Source of the DNA: Alteromonas sp. LMIT006
Lineage (GTDB): Bacteria > Pseudomonadota > Gammaproteobacteria > Enterobacterales > Alteromonadaceae
Assembly (NCBI RefSeq): GCF_024300645.1
Contig: NZ_CP101291.1
Span: forward strand, 2,108,001 to 2,172,000
Direction: 5' to 3'
DNA length: 64,000 nucleotides
Positions within the stretch are counted from its first letter, which is position 1; the number at the start of each line of letters is the position of its first letter. Shown in pieces: positions 46,197 through 55,601 of the stretch. Made by a program: the position numbers and the translations under genes. The notes beneath the pieces were generated by a model. It was not told where the DNA came from. It did no database searches and saw only the letters and a program-made list of their open reading frames with translations.

Positions 46197-47123
46197 CGTT
46201 TGTTTGATGCCATGTGTGTAAGGCGTTACCACAAAATCTGAAAAACGGGCTTTGAACTTATCTGACACGAAAATATTGTCTATGCCATAACGTGGCCATA
46301 ACTCTCGAGTTTCCGCGAGTGCGGGTTTAAAGAATTTTAATATTTCAAGTAGCCACCTATTTAGCACCCGATGCTCGCAAGGTCGACCCAGGACGTGTTG
46401 TGCATAGTCAATCATTTGGGCGTAGGTCATGCGCTCATCATCACAAGGCAAATGCCAAGTTTGGCCGTATGCATCACTGGTATTGCCCAATAACGCCGTT
46501 GCTCTGGCGGCGTCTTCGACATGGATGAGCGTACGTTTGGTGTGTTCGGATATGAAGATCCGCGCTTGCTTAGCTTTGCGTAATGCTTTTAACACCATTA
46601 AATTGGTGAAGCTCAACGTTTTACCCGGACCATAAAATTCAGGAGCTCGCGCAATGAGTGCGTGTAAACCTTGATGTTGCATCGCCTGCAACACACTTTT
46701 CGTCATATTAGCTCTGACTCGTCCTTTTGCCCCCTGCCCGACCACAGGGGTTTCTTCTGTTAATCGCGATACGTTTTGTGGGTACATGTAAGTGTTGTCA
46801 AAAAACACCAGCTTCGCATGGTGTGCGAGACAGGCATTAATCACATTCTGGGTAATTAATTCAAATTGCGCCTGCCACAGCTGGGTATTTAATGGCAATC
46901 CTACGACAAAATAGACAACTGAAGCATCTTTTACGGCCTCGAGAGCGGCTTGCTCATTGCATAGATCACTCGCCACCACTGAATAGCCATTTTCAATACT
47001 GAATGTTGCAGAAAGATCTTGTGGCTGACGACTGACCAAGCGAATCGGTTCATCAGTGAATGTGGGTAGTTGAGATGCCAATGCAAGACCGATGGGGCCT
47101 GTTGCGCCCAAAATAACCTGCAT
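46185..47123 (-). CDS. NAD-dependent epimerase/dehydratase-like protein
   Basis: The 312-residue extended short-chain dehydrogenase starts M-Q-V-I-L-G-A-T-G-P-I-G with the Rossmann dinucleotide motif G-A-T-G-P-I-G. Y-M-Y-P contributes the active-site tyrosine region, although the usual Y-x-x-x-K is not obvious. I chose ATG 47121-47123; an upstream start would add 25 residues before the Rossmann strand. It is stand-alone. The substrate is unknown, likely a nucleotide sugar or a small ketone. Confidence 0.82.
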   Translation of the reverse strand: MQVILGATGPIGLALASQLPTFTDEPIRLVSRQPQDLSATFSIENGYSVVASDLCNEQAALEAVKDASVVYFVVGLPLNTQLWQAQFELITQNVINACLAHHAKLVFFDNTYMYPQNVSRLTEETPVVGQGAKGRVRANMTKSVLQAMQHQGLHALIARAPEFYGPGKTLSFTNLMVLKALRKAKQARIFISEHTKRTLIHVEDAARATALLGNTSDAYGQTWHLPCDDERMTYAQMIDYAQHVLGRPCEHRVLNRWLLEILKFFKPALAETRELWPRYGIDNIFVSDKFKARFSDFVVTPYTHGIKQTLTE

Positions 47124-47277
47124 AATTACTTCCCCAAAAAATAGACTGAGTCGACAACAATATAGAGTGCAGTCAAAGTCGTCAACTTGCTTGTACATTC
47201 TATTTTTCCTGGGGTGTTTGCTTTGCCCAAAAATATCGGTACATTCTTACGTGTAAGTACAGAGAAAGATCACTGCT

Positions 47278-47463
47278 ATGAATAATTTTAATCAATTTAC
47301 GCGCTTTGCCGTGTTTGCCACAATCTGTATCGTTGGGATCCACTTTGCGTTTTATTTGATGAAGCAAGACCGTACATTAATGGCTCTGTTGCCAATAGGT
47401 ATTGTCTTATGTTGTGCTTTTTATTATCTCAAAAAATACACCGAAATCGATAACGGTGAATAA
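47278..47463 (+). CDS. Small two-helix membrane protein
   Basis: The 61-residue protein has two hydrophobic helices (about 10-27 and 35-52) and a charged C-terminus. The second helix reads M-A-L-L-P-I-G-I-V-L with a following Y-Y-L-K-K-Y. The same pattern occurs in the 54-residue protein at 50694-50858. Its function is unknown. The gene is monocistronic; the ATG at 47278 follows a purine-rich GAGAAAG. Confidence 0.75.
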   Translation: MNNFNQFTRFAVFATICIVGIHFAFYLMKQDRTLMALLPIGIVLCCAFYYLKKYTEIDNGE

Positions 47464-47477
47464 CGCTTATACCCGAA

Positions 47478-48638
47478 TTATCTCATACCGTAGATCGTTT
47501 CGAGTACTTTCGTGCCGATTAATTCAGCCGGAATTGCTCCACTGCGACTGGCGTCAAGATTAGCTAACACTGAAAAAGACAGATTATATTCGGGAACATA
47601 GGCCGCAAAAATCGATACACCATGTACACTCCCCCTCACAACAGAACTGCCCAAATACTGCGACATGCCCAAGCCCGTTTGCCACCCTCGCTGCATAGGC
47701 GCATCCAAACCAGCCAACAACTTTCGCGAACCAATCGATAAAAAATCAGAGCTCATCACTAAATGCATAAATTGCGTCACATCAGCACTGGTCGACACAA
47801 TCGATTTTGACGGGCCAGCCCATTCTAAACGCCATTGCTCAAGATGAGTCAACCTAGGTCCAGGTTTATAAGCAAATTGCGGATGCGCATAGCGATATCC
47901 ATAAGAAACATCACCCGAGAATGGCATCAGCATGTAAGCAGTATCATTGAGACCAAGTGGATTGAAAACATACTCTTGTAAAGCCTCAGCAAGAGACATA
48001 TTGGTCGCTCGCGCCAAAGCTTCTCCTAGTAACACTCCGTTAGTGGCACTATAACGAACATCATTCCCCGGAATGAAGCTTAGCGGTTTATTCTGCACCC
48101 ATTGGAATAATTCTGGAGCCTGCCAAATCCTTGATGGATCAGTTTCAACCTCTCGTTGAAATTCCTGAAGCCGTAAATAATCGCTAAGGCCAGAAGAATG
48201 AGTCGCTAAATTGCTAAGAGTCAGCACCGAGGCATGCGTGGCCTCTGGAACGTATTGTGCAAGTGCCTGATCTATATGCACTATGCCTAAATCCTGTAAG
48301 CGCAAAAGTAAGGTAACTAACATAGCGTGTGATGCGTCAGCTAAATAAAATCGCGCATGCATTGGCATGGCTGTTTCAACATTAATTTGACCATACGCAT
48401 ACTCTGCATAAACAAGGGGCTTAGCACCTTGTGCAGAGGTGAATACCACACCGGTTGCACTGGAATCTGATGCAAGAGAAGCGATGAGTTTAGATAAAGA
48501 TTGTGCTGATAATAAAGGCGGTAATGAGTCGGGTTTGTTCGATGTTGTAGCAAGTTTAAACCACACACCTACGAGCAGAATACAAACGACAATCCCCAAA
48601 AACAAAAACTTTGTATGCTCGATAATGAAATGTTTCAT
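47478..48638 (-). CDS. Beta-lactamase-fold protein with degenerate active site
   Basis: This 386-residue, membrane-anchored protein (helix 10-30) has the class C/esterase fold: L-S-N-L-A-T-H-S-S-G-L-S-D-Y and N-P-L-G-L-N-D-T-A-Y-M align with well-known family segments. The S-x-x-K position reads D-A-S-H (101-104), so serine and lysine are replaced by Asp and His. Y-x-N reads Y-S-A (196-198). Hydrolase activity by the usual mechanism is unlikely. It may be a binding or regulatory protein. It is transcribed toward the epimerase side alone. Confidence 0.85.
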   Translation of the reverse strand: MKHFIIEHTKFLFLGIVVCILLVGVWFKLATTSNKPDSLPPLLSAQSLSKLIASLASDSSATGVVFTSAQGAKPLVYAEYAYGQINVETAMPMHARFYLADASHAMLVTLLLRLQDLGIVHIDQALAQYVPEATHASVLTLSNLATHSSGLSDYLRLQEFQREVETDPSRIWQAPELFQWVQNKPLSFIPGNDVRYSATNGVLLGEALARATNMSLAEALQEYVFNPLGLNDTAYMLMPFSGDVSYGYRYAHPQFAYKPGPRLTHLEQWRLEWAGPSKSIVSTSADVTQFMHLVMSSDFLSIGSRKLLAGLDAPMQRGWQTGLGMSQYLGSSVVRGSVHGVSIFAAYVPEYNLSFSVLANLDASRSGAIPAELIGTKVLETIYGMR

Positions 48639-48656
48639 TCAGGTTACCCTGAGACT

Positions 48657-49499
48657 TTAATCAACACATTTGATTAGTTTATCAGCGACTTTGACAACTT
48701 CAAGTGCACAATTATTTGGCAGTAATGCCAACTCTTTTTTGCACATCATTAATAGGTATTTCACGCGATTTTGGGCAATGAACAGAGCCTCATCGGTGGA
48801 GCTATTATTCGCTAAGATTGAGACAATATTGAGCGTATCGTTTTGAGCATCCGTTTGCCAATCTTGCATATCATCGAGAATCTGATACGCGATGGCAAAT
48901 TTGGCCGCAATGTAATTAACGTTTGGCAGCAAGTCACTGCGGTCAATCAAAACCATAGGGAGAGCTAATGCCAAGCGGAATAATGGACCAGATTTTTGCG
49001 CTGCAATATGCTCGTATTGTTTGGAATCTTTGATATTGGATTTATCCAAATCTAGCGTTTGCCCTTTGACTGTTTCGGCAACCGCTTTGTGAACTTCATG
49101 CAAGCAGGCGCGAACGTGTTCAACCTGGGTCAGTTCAGTCAGTGCTCCAAAGGCAGCATTGATCATGGCATCGCCAGTACAAATGGCGCGAGCTTGGCCA
49201 AATTTTTTCCATACGGCCATGTTACCACGACGATATGCATCTCCATCTTGTAAGTCATCATGGACTAATGAAGCATTGTGGAGAAGTTCAACGCAAGCTG
49301 CGATGGCAAGAATATCAGATTGTGGTAGGCCTAATTGAACACCAGCATTAATACAAATCCTAGCACGTGTTCTTGAACCTCCCGATTGGAGATGAAATGC
49401 AACCGCTTCATCACTTTCTAGACGTTGTAACATTTCGACTTCAGTGAGGTCACACAATTCGTTGATGGTTTGTGTGGATAATAGACTAACGTTTTCCAT
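48657..49499 (-). CDS. Polyprenyl diphosphate synthase (GGPP/FPP type)
   Basis: The 280-residue isoprenyl transferase has first Asp-rich motif V-H-D-D-L-Q-D and second motif I-L-D-D-M-Q-D. Both Mg-diphosphate sites are intact. R-R-G follows the first motif. I chose ATG 49497-49499; in-frame upstream codons would add 35 residues overlapping the rhodopsin terminator region. Its position directly after proteorhodopsin suggests supply of C20 precursor for carotenoid/retinal, but no crtB, crtI, crtY or blh is nearby. Chain length cannot be fixed from sequence alone. Confidence 0.85.
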   Translation of the reverse strand: MENVSLLSTQTINELCDLTEVEMLQRLESDEAVAFHLQSGGSRTRARICINAGVQLGLPQSDILAIAACVELLHNASLVHDDLQDGDAYRRGNMAVWKKFGQARAICTGDAMINAAFGALTELTQVEHVRACLHEVHKAVAETVKGQTLDLDKSNIKDSKQYEHIAAQKSGPLFRLALALPMVLIDRSDLLPNVNYIAAKFAIAYQILDDMQDWQTDAQNDTLNIVSILANNSSTDEALFIAQNRVKYLLMMCKKELALLPNNCALEVVKVADKLIKCVD

Positions 49500-49573
49500 G
49501 CCGGCCTCGCAGTTATTATTATAAGTACCTGTTGAACGTATATTTTTTGGGGTATTGCTGTAATACAAAAGGT

Positions 49574-49603
49574 TGACCAGCCAAACTATTGCTTGACTGG
49601 TCA
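49574..49603 (-). terminator. Terminator-like hairpin after proteorhodopsin
   Basis: TGACCAG...CTGGTCA stem of about 10 pairs with a weak ACCTTTTG tail, between the rhodopsin stop and the polyprenyl synthase. Partial termination is likely. Confidence 0.6.
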
Positions 49604-49618
49604 CGAGTCATATCAAGC

Positions 49619-50431
49619 TTATGCTTGATCCGCTGTGCCTTTAATTGTTTGGCTTTCAGACGTCGCTGCGTACCAAATCAATAGACCAAATGCGACTTTG
49701 TTCACTAAGTCCGCAAGGTTGTATACGATGTTTAACGCCTCTGGAGACGCTGCACCTAACATATAACCCATGACATAGCCAATTGGGTAGATTGCCCAAC
49801 CTACAGTCACAATCCAACGCATTGTGTTATAAGCATACTTAACCGCATCAGAAGCATTCTTCTCTGCTGCTTTGCCTGCTTCACCGGCGAAGATTTCATA
49901 CAAGATATAGAACCAACCCAACATCCCGATAACAAAACCGATGGTGATATCCATGTAACCCGCTTCCGCTAAGTAACCTGGAACAAGCATTACCAACGTA
50001 CCGATGAGCAAACGCCAGAAGATACCAGCAGTCGCTACACCAATCGCACGTAAAATTAAGTAAAACTCAATCATTAGTAATGGTACTGTTAACAACCAGT
50101 CAATATATCTAAATACGGTTGGTGAAGTGCCTGTATCGACCCATACATCACGCATGTAGAAATAATGCACTGCAGCAATGAATGTAACCAGTGCAGATAC
50201 CACTAGAGACGTTTTCCATTTTGCAGTAACTGATTGTGTTTCCCAAAGGAAAAACACAGTAGATGCCATTAGAGCCATCGAGATCAGCCAGAATGTAATT
50301 CCGACAAAATCGTTCTGGTCTAGGTTACCTGCATACGCAGTACCTGGCACCATCATCAGCAAGCCCATCACGCCAAGCGCTTTGAGCGAGCTTCCTTTTT
50401 GTAGCACATTTGAAATTTTCATATTTTTCAT
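49619..50431 (-). CDS. Proteorhodopsin, green-absorbing proton pump
   Basis: The 270-residue protein has a signal peptide and seven helices. R-Y-I-D-W-L-L-T-V-P-L-L-M-I-E contains Asp111 (proton acceptor, D97 equivalent), Thr115 and Glu122 (donor, E108 equivalent), the D-T-E set of outward proton pumps. Leu119, at the position of residue 105, predicts green tuning. His89 (H75 equivalent) and the retinal-binding Lys245 in L-V-N-K-V-A-F-G are present. A second ATG at 50422 has better spacing to AGAAGG. It adds light-driven proton motive force. The polyprenyl synthase follows. Confidence 0.96.
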   Translation of the reverse strand: MKNMKISNVLQKGSSLKALGVMGLLMMVPGTAYAGNLDQNDFVGITFWLISMALMASTVFFLWETQSVTAKWKTSLVVSALVTFIAAVHYFYMRDVWVDTGTSPTVFRYIDWLLTVPLLMIEFYLILRAIGVATAGIFWRLLIGTLVMLVPGYLAEAGYMDITIGFVIGMLGWFYILYEIFAGEAGKAAEKNASDAVKYAYNTMRWIVTVGWAIYPIGYVMGYMLGAASPEALNIVYNLADLVNKVAFGLLIWYAATSESQTIKGTADQA

Positions 50432-50693
50432 GCCTTCTTATTTTTTTAAAAAAATAGTGAGTGTTCCATAGTGACCACATATTTTAGTCCCTAGGTACAT
50501 TTATTGGTACAAATGTGAACACAGATGGATCTCTATTCGCTAAGTTTTTGTTAACTTTAAATTCACATAAATGTTCATTATTTTTTACATTTATACTAAA
50601 GATCCAGAAAATATAAGGGATTGAAGATGGTGGGTAGCGGCATCAATTTATTTTGAAAAAATTAATGCCTCAAATGAGCAGAAACAAAGAGGA

Positions 50694-50858
50694 TTAACTG
50701 GCAAATTTTTTGATGTAGACAAATACGGCAAGTAACACGATCGACACTGGTAATAATGCCATTCCCGGCGAGCCATCTAAAACCAGCGTACCGGCGGTCA
50801 AAATCAATGCCACCAAACAAACGGCTATCACAGCCAAAAAGAACAGTTTCTTGAACAT
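50694..50858 (-). CDS. 54-residue two-helix membrane protein
   Basis: The protein begins M-F-K-K-L-F-F-L-A-V-I-A-V and ends I-K-K-F-A-S. Its second helix, M-A-L-L-P-V-S-I-V-L-L, followed by F-V-Y-I-K-K, closely parallels the 47278-47463 protein (M-A-L-L-P-I-G-I-V-L). Shared residues in short proteins of the same topology suggest paralogy. Another minus-strand frame over the same DNA looks non-coding by comparison. It lies between proteorhodopsin and the RNase J-like gene. Function is unknown. Confidence 0.7.
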   Translation of the reverse strand: MFKKLFFLAVIAVCLVALILTAGTLVLDGSPGMALLPVSIVLLAVFVYIKKFAS

Positions 50859-50920
50859 AATGCACCTGTATTATTGTGTTGTCATACTATGCATACGCAT
50901 CACAACACACTAAAAGTTCA

Positions 50921-52300
50921 CTATTGGTCAATGGGAATTCGACTGGGGACAGAAACTTGTCGCTGAATACTGGGTTCAGGAGCAATAACAAATAAGTCAC
51001 CATTGCGACCAGTCAGCTGTAAAGGTACACCGTTTTGTTGAGCGATGTGCGCATTGATGCCCATATGGTAGCTTTCCCCATGAGTGGGAATAGCACATTT
51101 TGGTTTTACCCATCGATACATCTGGGCAAGGTTTTCAGCGTTCGCATGCCCCGAGACATGAATAGTGTGTTGCGTATCATTTTGCTGAATGACATGAATA
51201 TCGCGTTCTTTGAGTTGCTGAGTGATTTTATCGACAAACGCTTCATTACCGGGGATCACCATGGAGCTAAAGATCACGCTATCCCCAGAGTCTAAATCAC
51301 ACCAACGATGACGGTTGGCGGCCAGTTTAGCTAGAGCTGCTCGCGGCTCGCCTTGACTGCCTGTCGCCACAATCAGTACCTCATGTTTGGGCAGATACCC
51401 AATGTGTCTTGAGGGGATGACTTGCGCCTCTTCTGGCCAATAACCACATTGACGGGCAATGCTGATCATATTTTCAAGCGCACGACCAAACACTGCCATA
51501 TATCTGTACGTGGCAATGGACACCTGAGCCAAGCTAACCAGCCTAGCAATATTACTGGCAAAACACGTCACCACCACTCTGCCCGTTTGCGCCTTAACAA
51601 CTTGGGTCAATCCATTTAAACACGCTTGCTCAGATAACACATCGTCGGCTTTGGGCGCATTGGTCGAATCGCAAACCATTGCAGTGATCCCTTTGGCACC
51701 GAGAGCTTTGTAACGACTCGGTTTGAATTTATTGCCGATGACCGGCGCATCATCGATTTTCCAATCCGCCGTATGTAACACGCGCCCTACTTCAGTGGTG
51801 ATCAATAACGCCTGGGTTTCAGGAATAGAATGGGTGATGGGTAACCATTTCACGGTAAAAGGACCTAAATCAAGCTCGTCACCAGGCTGTACTTCGACAA
51901 TCGGAAGTTCGTAATACAAGTCTTCTTGGTAAAATTTGCGCCGGATCACTTCGGCGGTAAAGCGCGTGGTATACATGGGAACTTGCAGTTGTGGCCAGAT
52001 GTGTAGCAACGCACCAATGTGATCCTCGTGCGCGTGAGTCAGCACGATGGCTTGCAAATCGTCTTTGCGCTCAATGATGAAGCTAGCATCGGGAATGACC
52101 ATACCATGACGTTTTACGTGCTCTTCATGGTCTTGACTAGAGTCAAGTGGCACATTAAAGGTAGATCCACAATCGACCATGAGCCATGCATTGGAGTGGC
52201 CATAGAGATTCAGATTCATGCCAATTTCACCAGTGCCCCCGAGGGGTAAAAACCAGAGATCAGTATGAGAGGGAGTTAATTGATTTGTGATGTTTTGCAT
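50921..52300 (-). CDS. RNase J-like metallo-beta-lactamase
   Basis: The 459-residue protein is of the RNase J / beta-CASP group. It has L-P-L-G-G-T-G-E-I-G-M-N near residue 20, the metal motif H-A-H-E-D-H-I-G, D-S-T-N-A in the beta-CASP insert, and I-x-V-S-G-H-A and P-T-H-G-E motifs. RNase J has an extra C-terminal domain of about 100 residues that is absent here, so this is a shorter relative. Activity on RNA is likely but not certain. It is a single gene on the minus strand; ATG 52300 was taken as start. Confidence 0.87.
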   Translation of the reverse strand: MQNITNQLTPSHTDLWFLPLGGTGEIGMNLNLYGHSNAWLMVDCGSTFNVPLDSSQDHEEHVKRHGMVIPDASFIIERKDDLQAIVLTHAHEDHIGALLHIWPQLQVPMYTTRFTAEVIRRKFYQEDLYYELPIVEVQPGDELDLGPFTVKWLPITHSIPETQALLITTEVGRVLHTADWKIDDAPVIGNKFKPSRYKALGAKGITAMVCDSTNAPKADDVLSEQACLNGLTQVVKAQTGRVVVTCFASNIARLVSLAQVSIATYRYMAVFGRALENMISIARQCGYWPEEAQVIPSRHIGYLPKHEVLIVATGSQGEPRAALAKLAANRHRWCDLDSGDSVIFSSMVIPGNEAFVDKITQQLKERDIHVIQQNDTQHTIHVSGHANAENLAQMYRWVKPKCAIPTHGESYHMGINAHIAQQNGVPLQLTGRNGDLFVIAPEPSIQRQVSVPSRIPIDQ

Positions 52301-52348
52301 ATCAATATGATACGCGATTTCGGCTTAATTAGTTTTAGTTAATTTAAA

Positions 52349-53692
52349 TTAAAACAACTCAAACCCCGCTCGACCAAAACGACTATAATGCGGGAATACA
52401 TCCGCAATCTCAGACTGCCCTAGACCAAACCACTGAGCGATTTGCGCGCCAAACTGCTCAATCGATGTGGTGGGAATCATCCGACCATCGCCCAAATCAT
52501 TCTGACTATTGATCACTTGCTCTGGCACATCACCTTGAATGCGCCCACCTTGAATCGGAGTCCCCATAATCACTTGATGACCAGCCCAGCCGTGGTCAGT
52601 CCCATCACCATTGGAGGTGAGAGTTCGACCGAATTCTGACTGGGTAAACGTCACGACGTTATCGGCCATGCCGCGAGCTTGTAAATCCGCATCAAAGCCG
52701 GCCATCGCCTCAGCTAATATGTTTTGTAATCGCGGCAACTGATTGACTTGATCATCGTGAGTATCAAATCCACCTAAGGAAGCGAAAAAGATTTGTCGTC
52801 TTTGCCCTAGCACAGATTGCGCTTGAATGACGCGGGCGATCATTTGCAGTTGTTCGGCGAGATTTTCGCCTGTGCCATAGGTCACATCCGTTGTTGGGAT
52901 GTCGGCGAGCGCTTCGCTTAACAACGCGTTGTTTTCACGCACAGCCAAGAGTTTTTGGGCATAAGCACGACTAAACGTATCGTCTGCCGCATGTAATATT
53001 CGCAAATAATGTTCGATGCGGTGATTGTTCCAATGATGTTGCGGGTCAAGGCCACCAAACTGCTCCACCCCATCGGTATTCATGACATAGTGTTGCGCTT
53101 GACGCCCAGATTGGAACAAATTCGTCCCGCCAAGACTGAAACTCAATGGCAGTGATGCATCCGTGTCCATTAGAAGATCTGCCATGCGCCCGCCCCACCC
53201 TGAGGTCGTACCGGTATCCATCACGCCGTTTTGCCAAAGCGCTTGCTGGTCATTATGAGAAAATAACTGAGGGGGTTGCAAAGCATCATTATTGAGTAAT
53301 TCGGTTTTGGTCGCAGGCGCGAGCATGGGGCCAACATTAGTAACAAATGACGCCCGCCCGTTATTGAACAATCCCGCCAGTGCACTGGCAGCATCTGGCA
53401 TGGCTAACGGCATGGCATCTGACTGGTTCAGAGCGATCAGCTGTTCACGAGGTACCGCGAGGGTTTGTCTGGTGGATGCATAATCTTGGTAGCTAGAAGC
53501 ATCGGTTGGGATCAATAAATTAAAGCTGTCGTTTCCGCCATACAAAAAAATACAAACCAAGGCTTTATAATCACTAAAACGATGCGCCGACAACGCTTGT
53601 CCAAGTTGTAACTGACTGGCTAATGTTGAAAAACTGGCCATACCGCCAAGTGTGGCACCGATGGAAGTCGCTAAAAATTGTCTTCTATTCAT
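52349..53692 (-). CDS. DUF1501 (sulfatase-like) secreted protein
   Basis: The 447-residue protein begins M-N-R-R-Q-F-L-A-T-S, a twin-arginine-like signal. The DUF1501 hallmarks are L-V-C-I-F-L-Y-G-G-N-D-S-F-N, F-S-H-N-D-Q-Q-A-L-W-Q, G-G-F-D-T-H-D and S-E-F-G-R-T-L-T-S-N-G-D-G-T-D-H-G-W. These resemble the alkaline phosphatase/sulfatase fold metal sites. It is 27 bp from the DUF1800 gene, a very common pair in marine bacteria. The pair's function is unknown. Confidence 0.92.
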   Translation of the reverse strand: MNRRQFLATSIGATLGGMASFSTLASQLQLGQALSAHRFSDYKALVCIFLYGGNDSFNLLIPTDASSYQDYASTRQTLAVPREQLIALNQSDAMPLAMPDAASALAGLFNNGRASFVTNVGPMLAPATKTELLNNDALQPPQLFSHNDQQALWQNGVMDTGTTSGWGGRMADLLMDTDASLPLSFSLGGTNLFQSGRQAQHYVMNTDGVEQFGGLDPQHHWNNHRIEHYLRILHAADDTFSRAYAQKLLAVRENNALLSEALADIPTTDVTYGTGENLAEQLQMIARVIQAQSVLGQRRQIFFASLGGFDTHDDQVNQLPRLQNILAEAMAGFDADLQARGMADNVVTFTQSEFGRTLTSNGDGTDHGWAGHQVIMGTPIQGGRIQGDVPEQVINSQNDLGDGRMIPTTSIEQFGAQIAQWFGLGQSEIADVFPHYSRFGRAGFELF

Positions 53693-53719
53693 GTTGAATT
53701 TCCTATCGAGTCTAGCGAG

Positions 53720-55489
53720 TTATCGTTGGACGGCAAATTGAGGCGAACCGGTCACCAGAAAAACCAGTTCTTGAATACGCTCACGATCATCGAGCCATTG
53801 TTTGGCTTGGTTGTCATAGTCAATCATGGCGGTGCGCATCTCATCAGACATAGCACCTGACAACAACACTAAATCAAGATAATCAATAAAGGGAGCGACA
53901 TTTTGCGCGAGCATAGGCGTAAACTGTGCATAGTCAATGGTCATGCCGCGGTTATGACCACTATCCACCTCTTCTGCTGTTGGCACCCACATCGACCACC
54001 AGCCTGCATGATTGGAATTTCGCACCATGTACGTATCGTTGATGATTTGCATCTCCGGTGCTGCCAAACCAAGGTCTGCAAGCTGACCGACAGGCGAAAA
54101 ATCATCTAAGAAAAAATTAAAGACCGATGGCGCAGCTAATGGCGCCTGATTATGTGGGTACTCTAGCCACTGCGGGCCAAGTTCTCCGTCTTTATAAATA
54201 CCAAAGGCTCGAATTAATTGCATACCGCGAATAATCGGCTCTTTGACTTTGCCAAAACTCGATGCTTGTTCACTGATTGGCTTCCTCGCCTCATCGTCTA
54301 ACAAAGTCGCTCGCACCACCGCTTCCAAATTACCCCGTACGCCAGAGCCATCATCATTAAACACTTGCGCCACGCGAGCAATGTATTGTGGCGTAGGGTT
54401 GGAAGTCACTAAACGTCGAATGATGTGTTTGGCGACAAAGGGGCCGACATTGGGGTGCTCAAACAAACTGTCTAGTGCCATTTGCATGGCAGTTTCCCCA
54501 TCAGTGCCCGGCTCAACAATCACATTATTGAGGAGTTCTTTACGCACATCTTGGGCATGGTATTCCGGTACTAAGGTCATTGGATTGCGAAAATTGCGAT
54601 TTTGCCACCAGCGATGCCAAGTGTCAGCCGTGGTACCGCGAAAATGCCAACCGGTAAAGACATGGGCATAGGCTTTTACTATGTCAATATTATAGGTCGG
54701 AATAGGCTTACCGTTATTCAGTTTGAGACTACCATCAAGGTTCAGCTCATCTAAGCCAATGGTAAATAACTGCATGACTTCCCTAGCGTAGTTTTCATCA
54801 GGTCGGATATTATTGGCAAGGTCGGGTTTTTCATTGCCCAACATATTCAAATACACGCCCATAACGGGTGAGAGAGTAACATACTCCAGTAAGTCTCGGT
54901 AATTACCAAAAGCATGCTCTGCAAGACCATCATAATATCCCGCAACATCTAATTGCTGGCCGTCTAAAATACTTTTATCTGAGACCACGAATAATTGACT
55001 CAACGCAAACGCGACGCGCTGGCGTAACTGGTCTTCACCATGTAGTGCAATATCCATCCACGCGCCATAGCGATGTCCGCCCCAAGGGCTGTCTGCGTTG
55101 TTATCTTTTGCGTTTTGATCGGCGTTAAAAATTGCTAAGGTTTTAGCACGATGAGAACTTATCGGTGCATTGACTTGCTCGTCGAGCCAAGACGCCAAAC
55201 CGTACTGTGCAACCTTTTCAATTTCTGCCATAGTCGGACCGAAAGTCGCTTGGGTGAGAAAACGCGCAGCGTCCTGGGGCGTCGTCGATGCATTTTGAAT
55301 GGTCGTCGAGGATGTATTGTTGGAAGGCGAACTGGCTGAAGTAGTGGAGGTTGAATTCGAAGTGGCCGTGTTTGTTGGGGAATTAGCACTGGGCACACTA
55401 GTACTTGCTGTATCACTACTGCCACCACATCCTGTGATGAATAGCGCCGTTCCAATTAGCGCTATTTTTAAAGGGTGGGTTATGTTCAT
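53720..55489 (-). CDS. DUF1800 lipoprotein
   Basis: The 589-residue protein has a lipobox (F-I-T-G-C) and a Ser/Thr-rich linker. The DUF1800 region begins near residue 75 with A-A-R-F-L-T-Q-A-T-F-G-P-T and includes N-Y-A-R-E-V-M-Q-L-F-T-I-G and H-I-I-R-R-L-V-T-S-N-P-T-P. I chose ATG 55487-55489, which gives a normal lipoprotein signal. It is always found with DUF1501 and is upstream here. It is a surface-associated protein of unknown role. Confidence 0.9.
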   Translation of the reverse strand: MNITHPLKIALIGTALFITGCGGSSDTASTSVPSANSPTNTATSNSTSTTSASSPSNNTSSTTIQNASTTPQDAARFLTQATFGPTMAEIEKVAQYGLASWLDEQVNAPISSHRAKTLAIFNADQNAKDNNADSPWGGHRYGAWMDIALHGEDQLRQRVAFALSQLFVVSDKSILDGQQLDVAGYYDGLAEHAFGNYRDLLEYVTLSPVMGVYLNMLGNEKPDLANNIRPDENYAREVMQLFTIGLDELNLDGSLKLNNGKPIPTYNIDIVKAYAHVFTGWHFRGTTADTWHRWWQNRNFRNPMTLVPEYHAQDVRKELLNNVIVEPGTDGETAMQMALDSLFEHPNVGPFVAKHIIRRLVTSNPTPQYIARVAQVFNDDGSGVRGNLEAVVRATLLDDEARKPISEQASSFGKVKEPIIRGMQLIRAFGIYKDGELGPQWLEYPHNQAPLAAPSVFNFFLDDFSPVGQLADLGLAAPEMQIINDTYMVRNSNHAGWWSMWVPTAEEVDSGHNRGMTIDYAQFTPMLAQNVAPFIDYLDLVLLSGAMSDEMRTAMIDYDNQAKQWLDDRERIQELVFLVTGSPQFAVQR

Positions 55490-55601
55490 CGCATTAACCT
55501 TAAAAACTGTCTGACACACTTTGCGTATGAATCTCGAACATACATTATGTGAATTTTATACGTCAATGACAATATATCGGAATATAATTAAAAGAGCGTA
55601 T

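Noticed and set aside
50662-50865. 67-codon minus-strand frame
   Set aside because: It overlaps the 54-residue membrane protein in another frame; the latter has clear helices and a paralogue.
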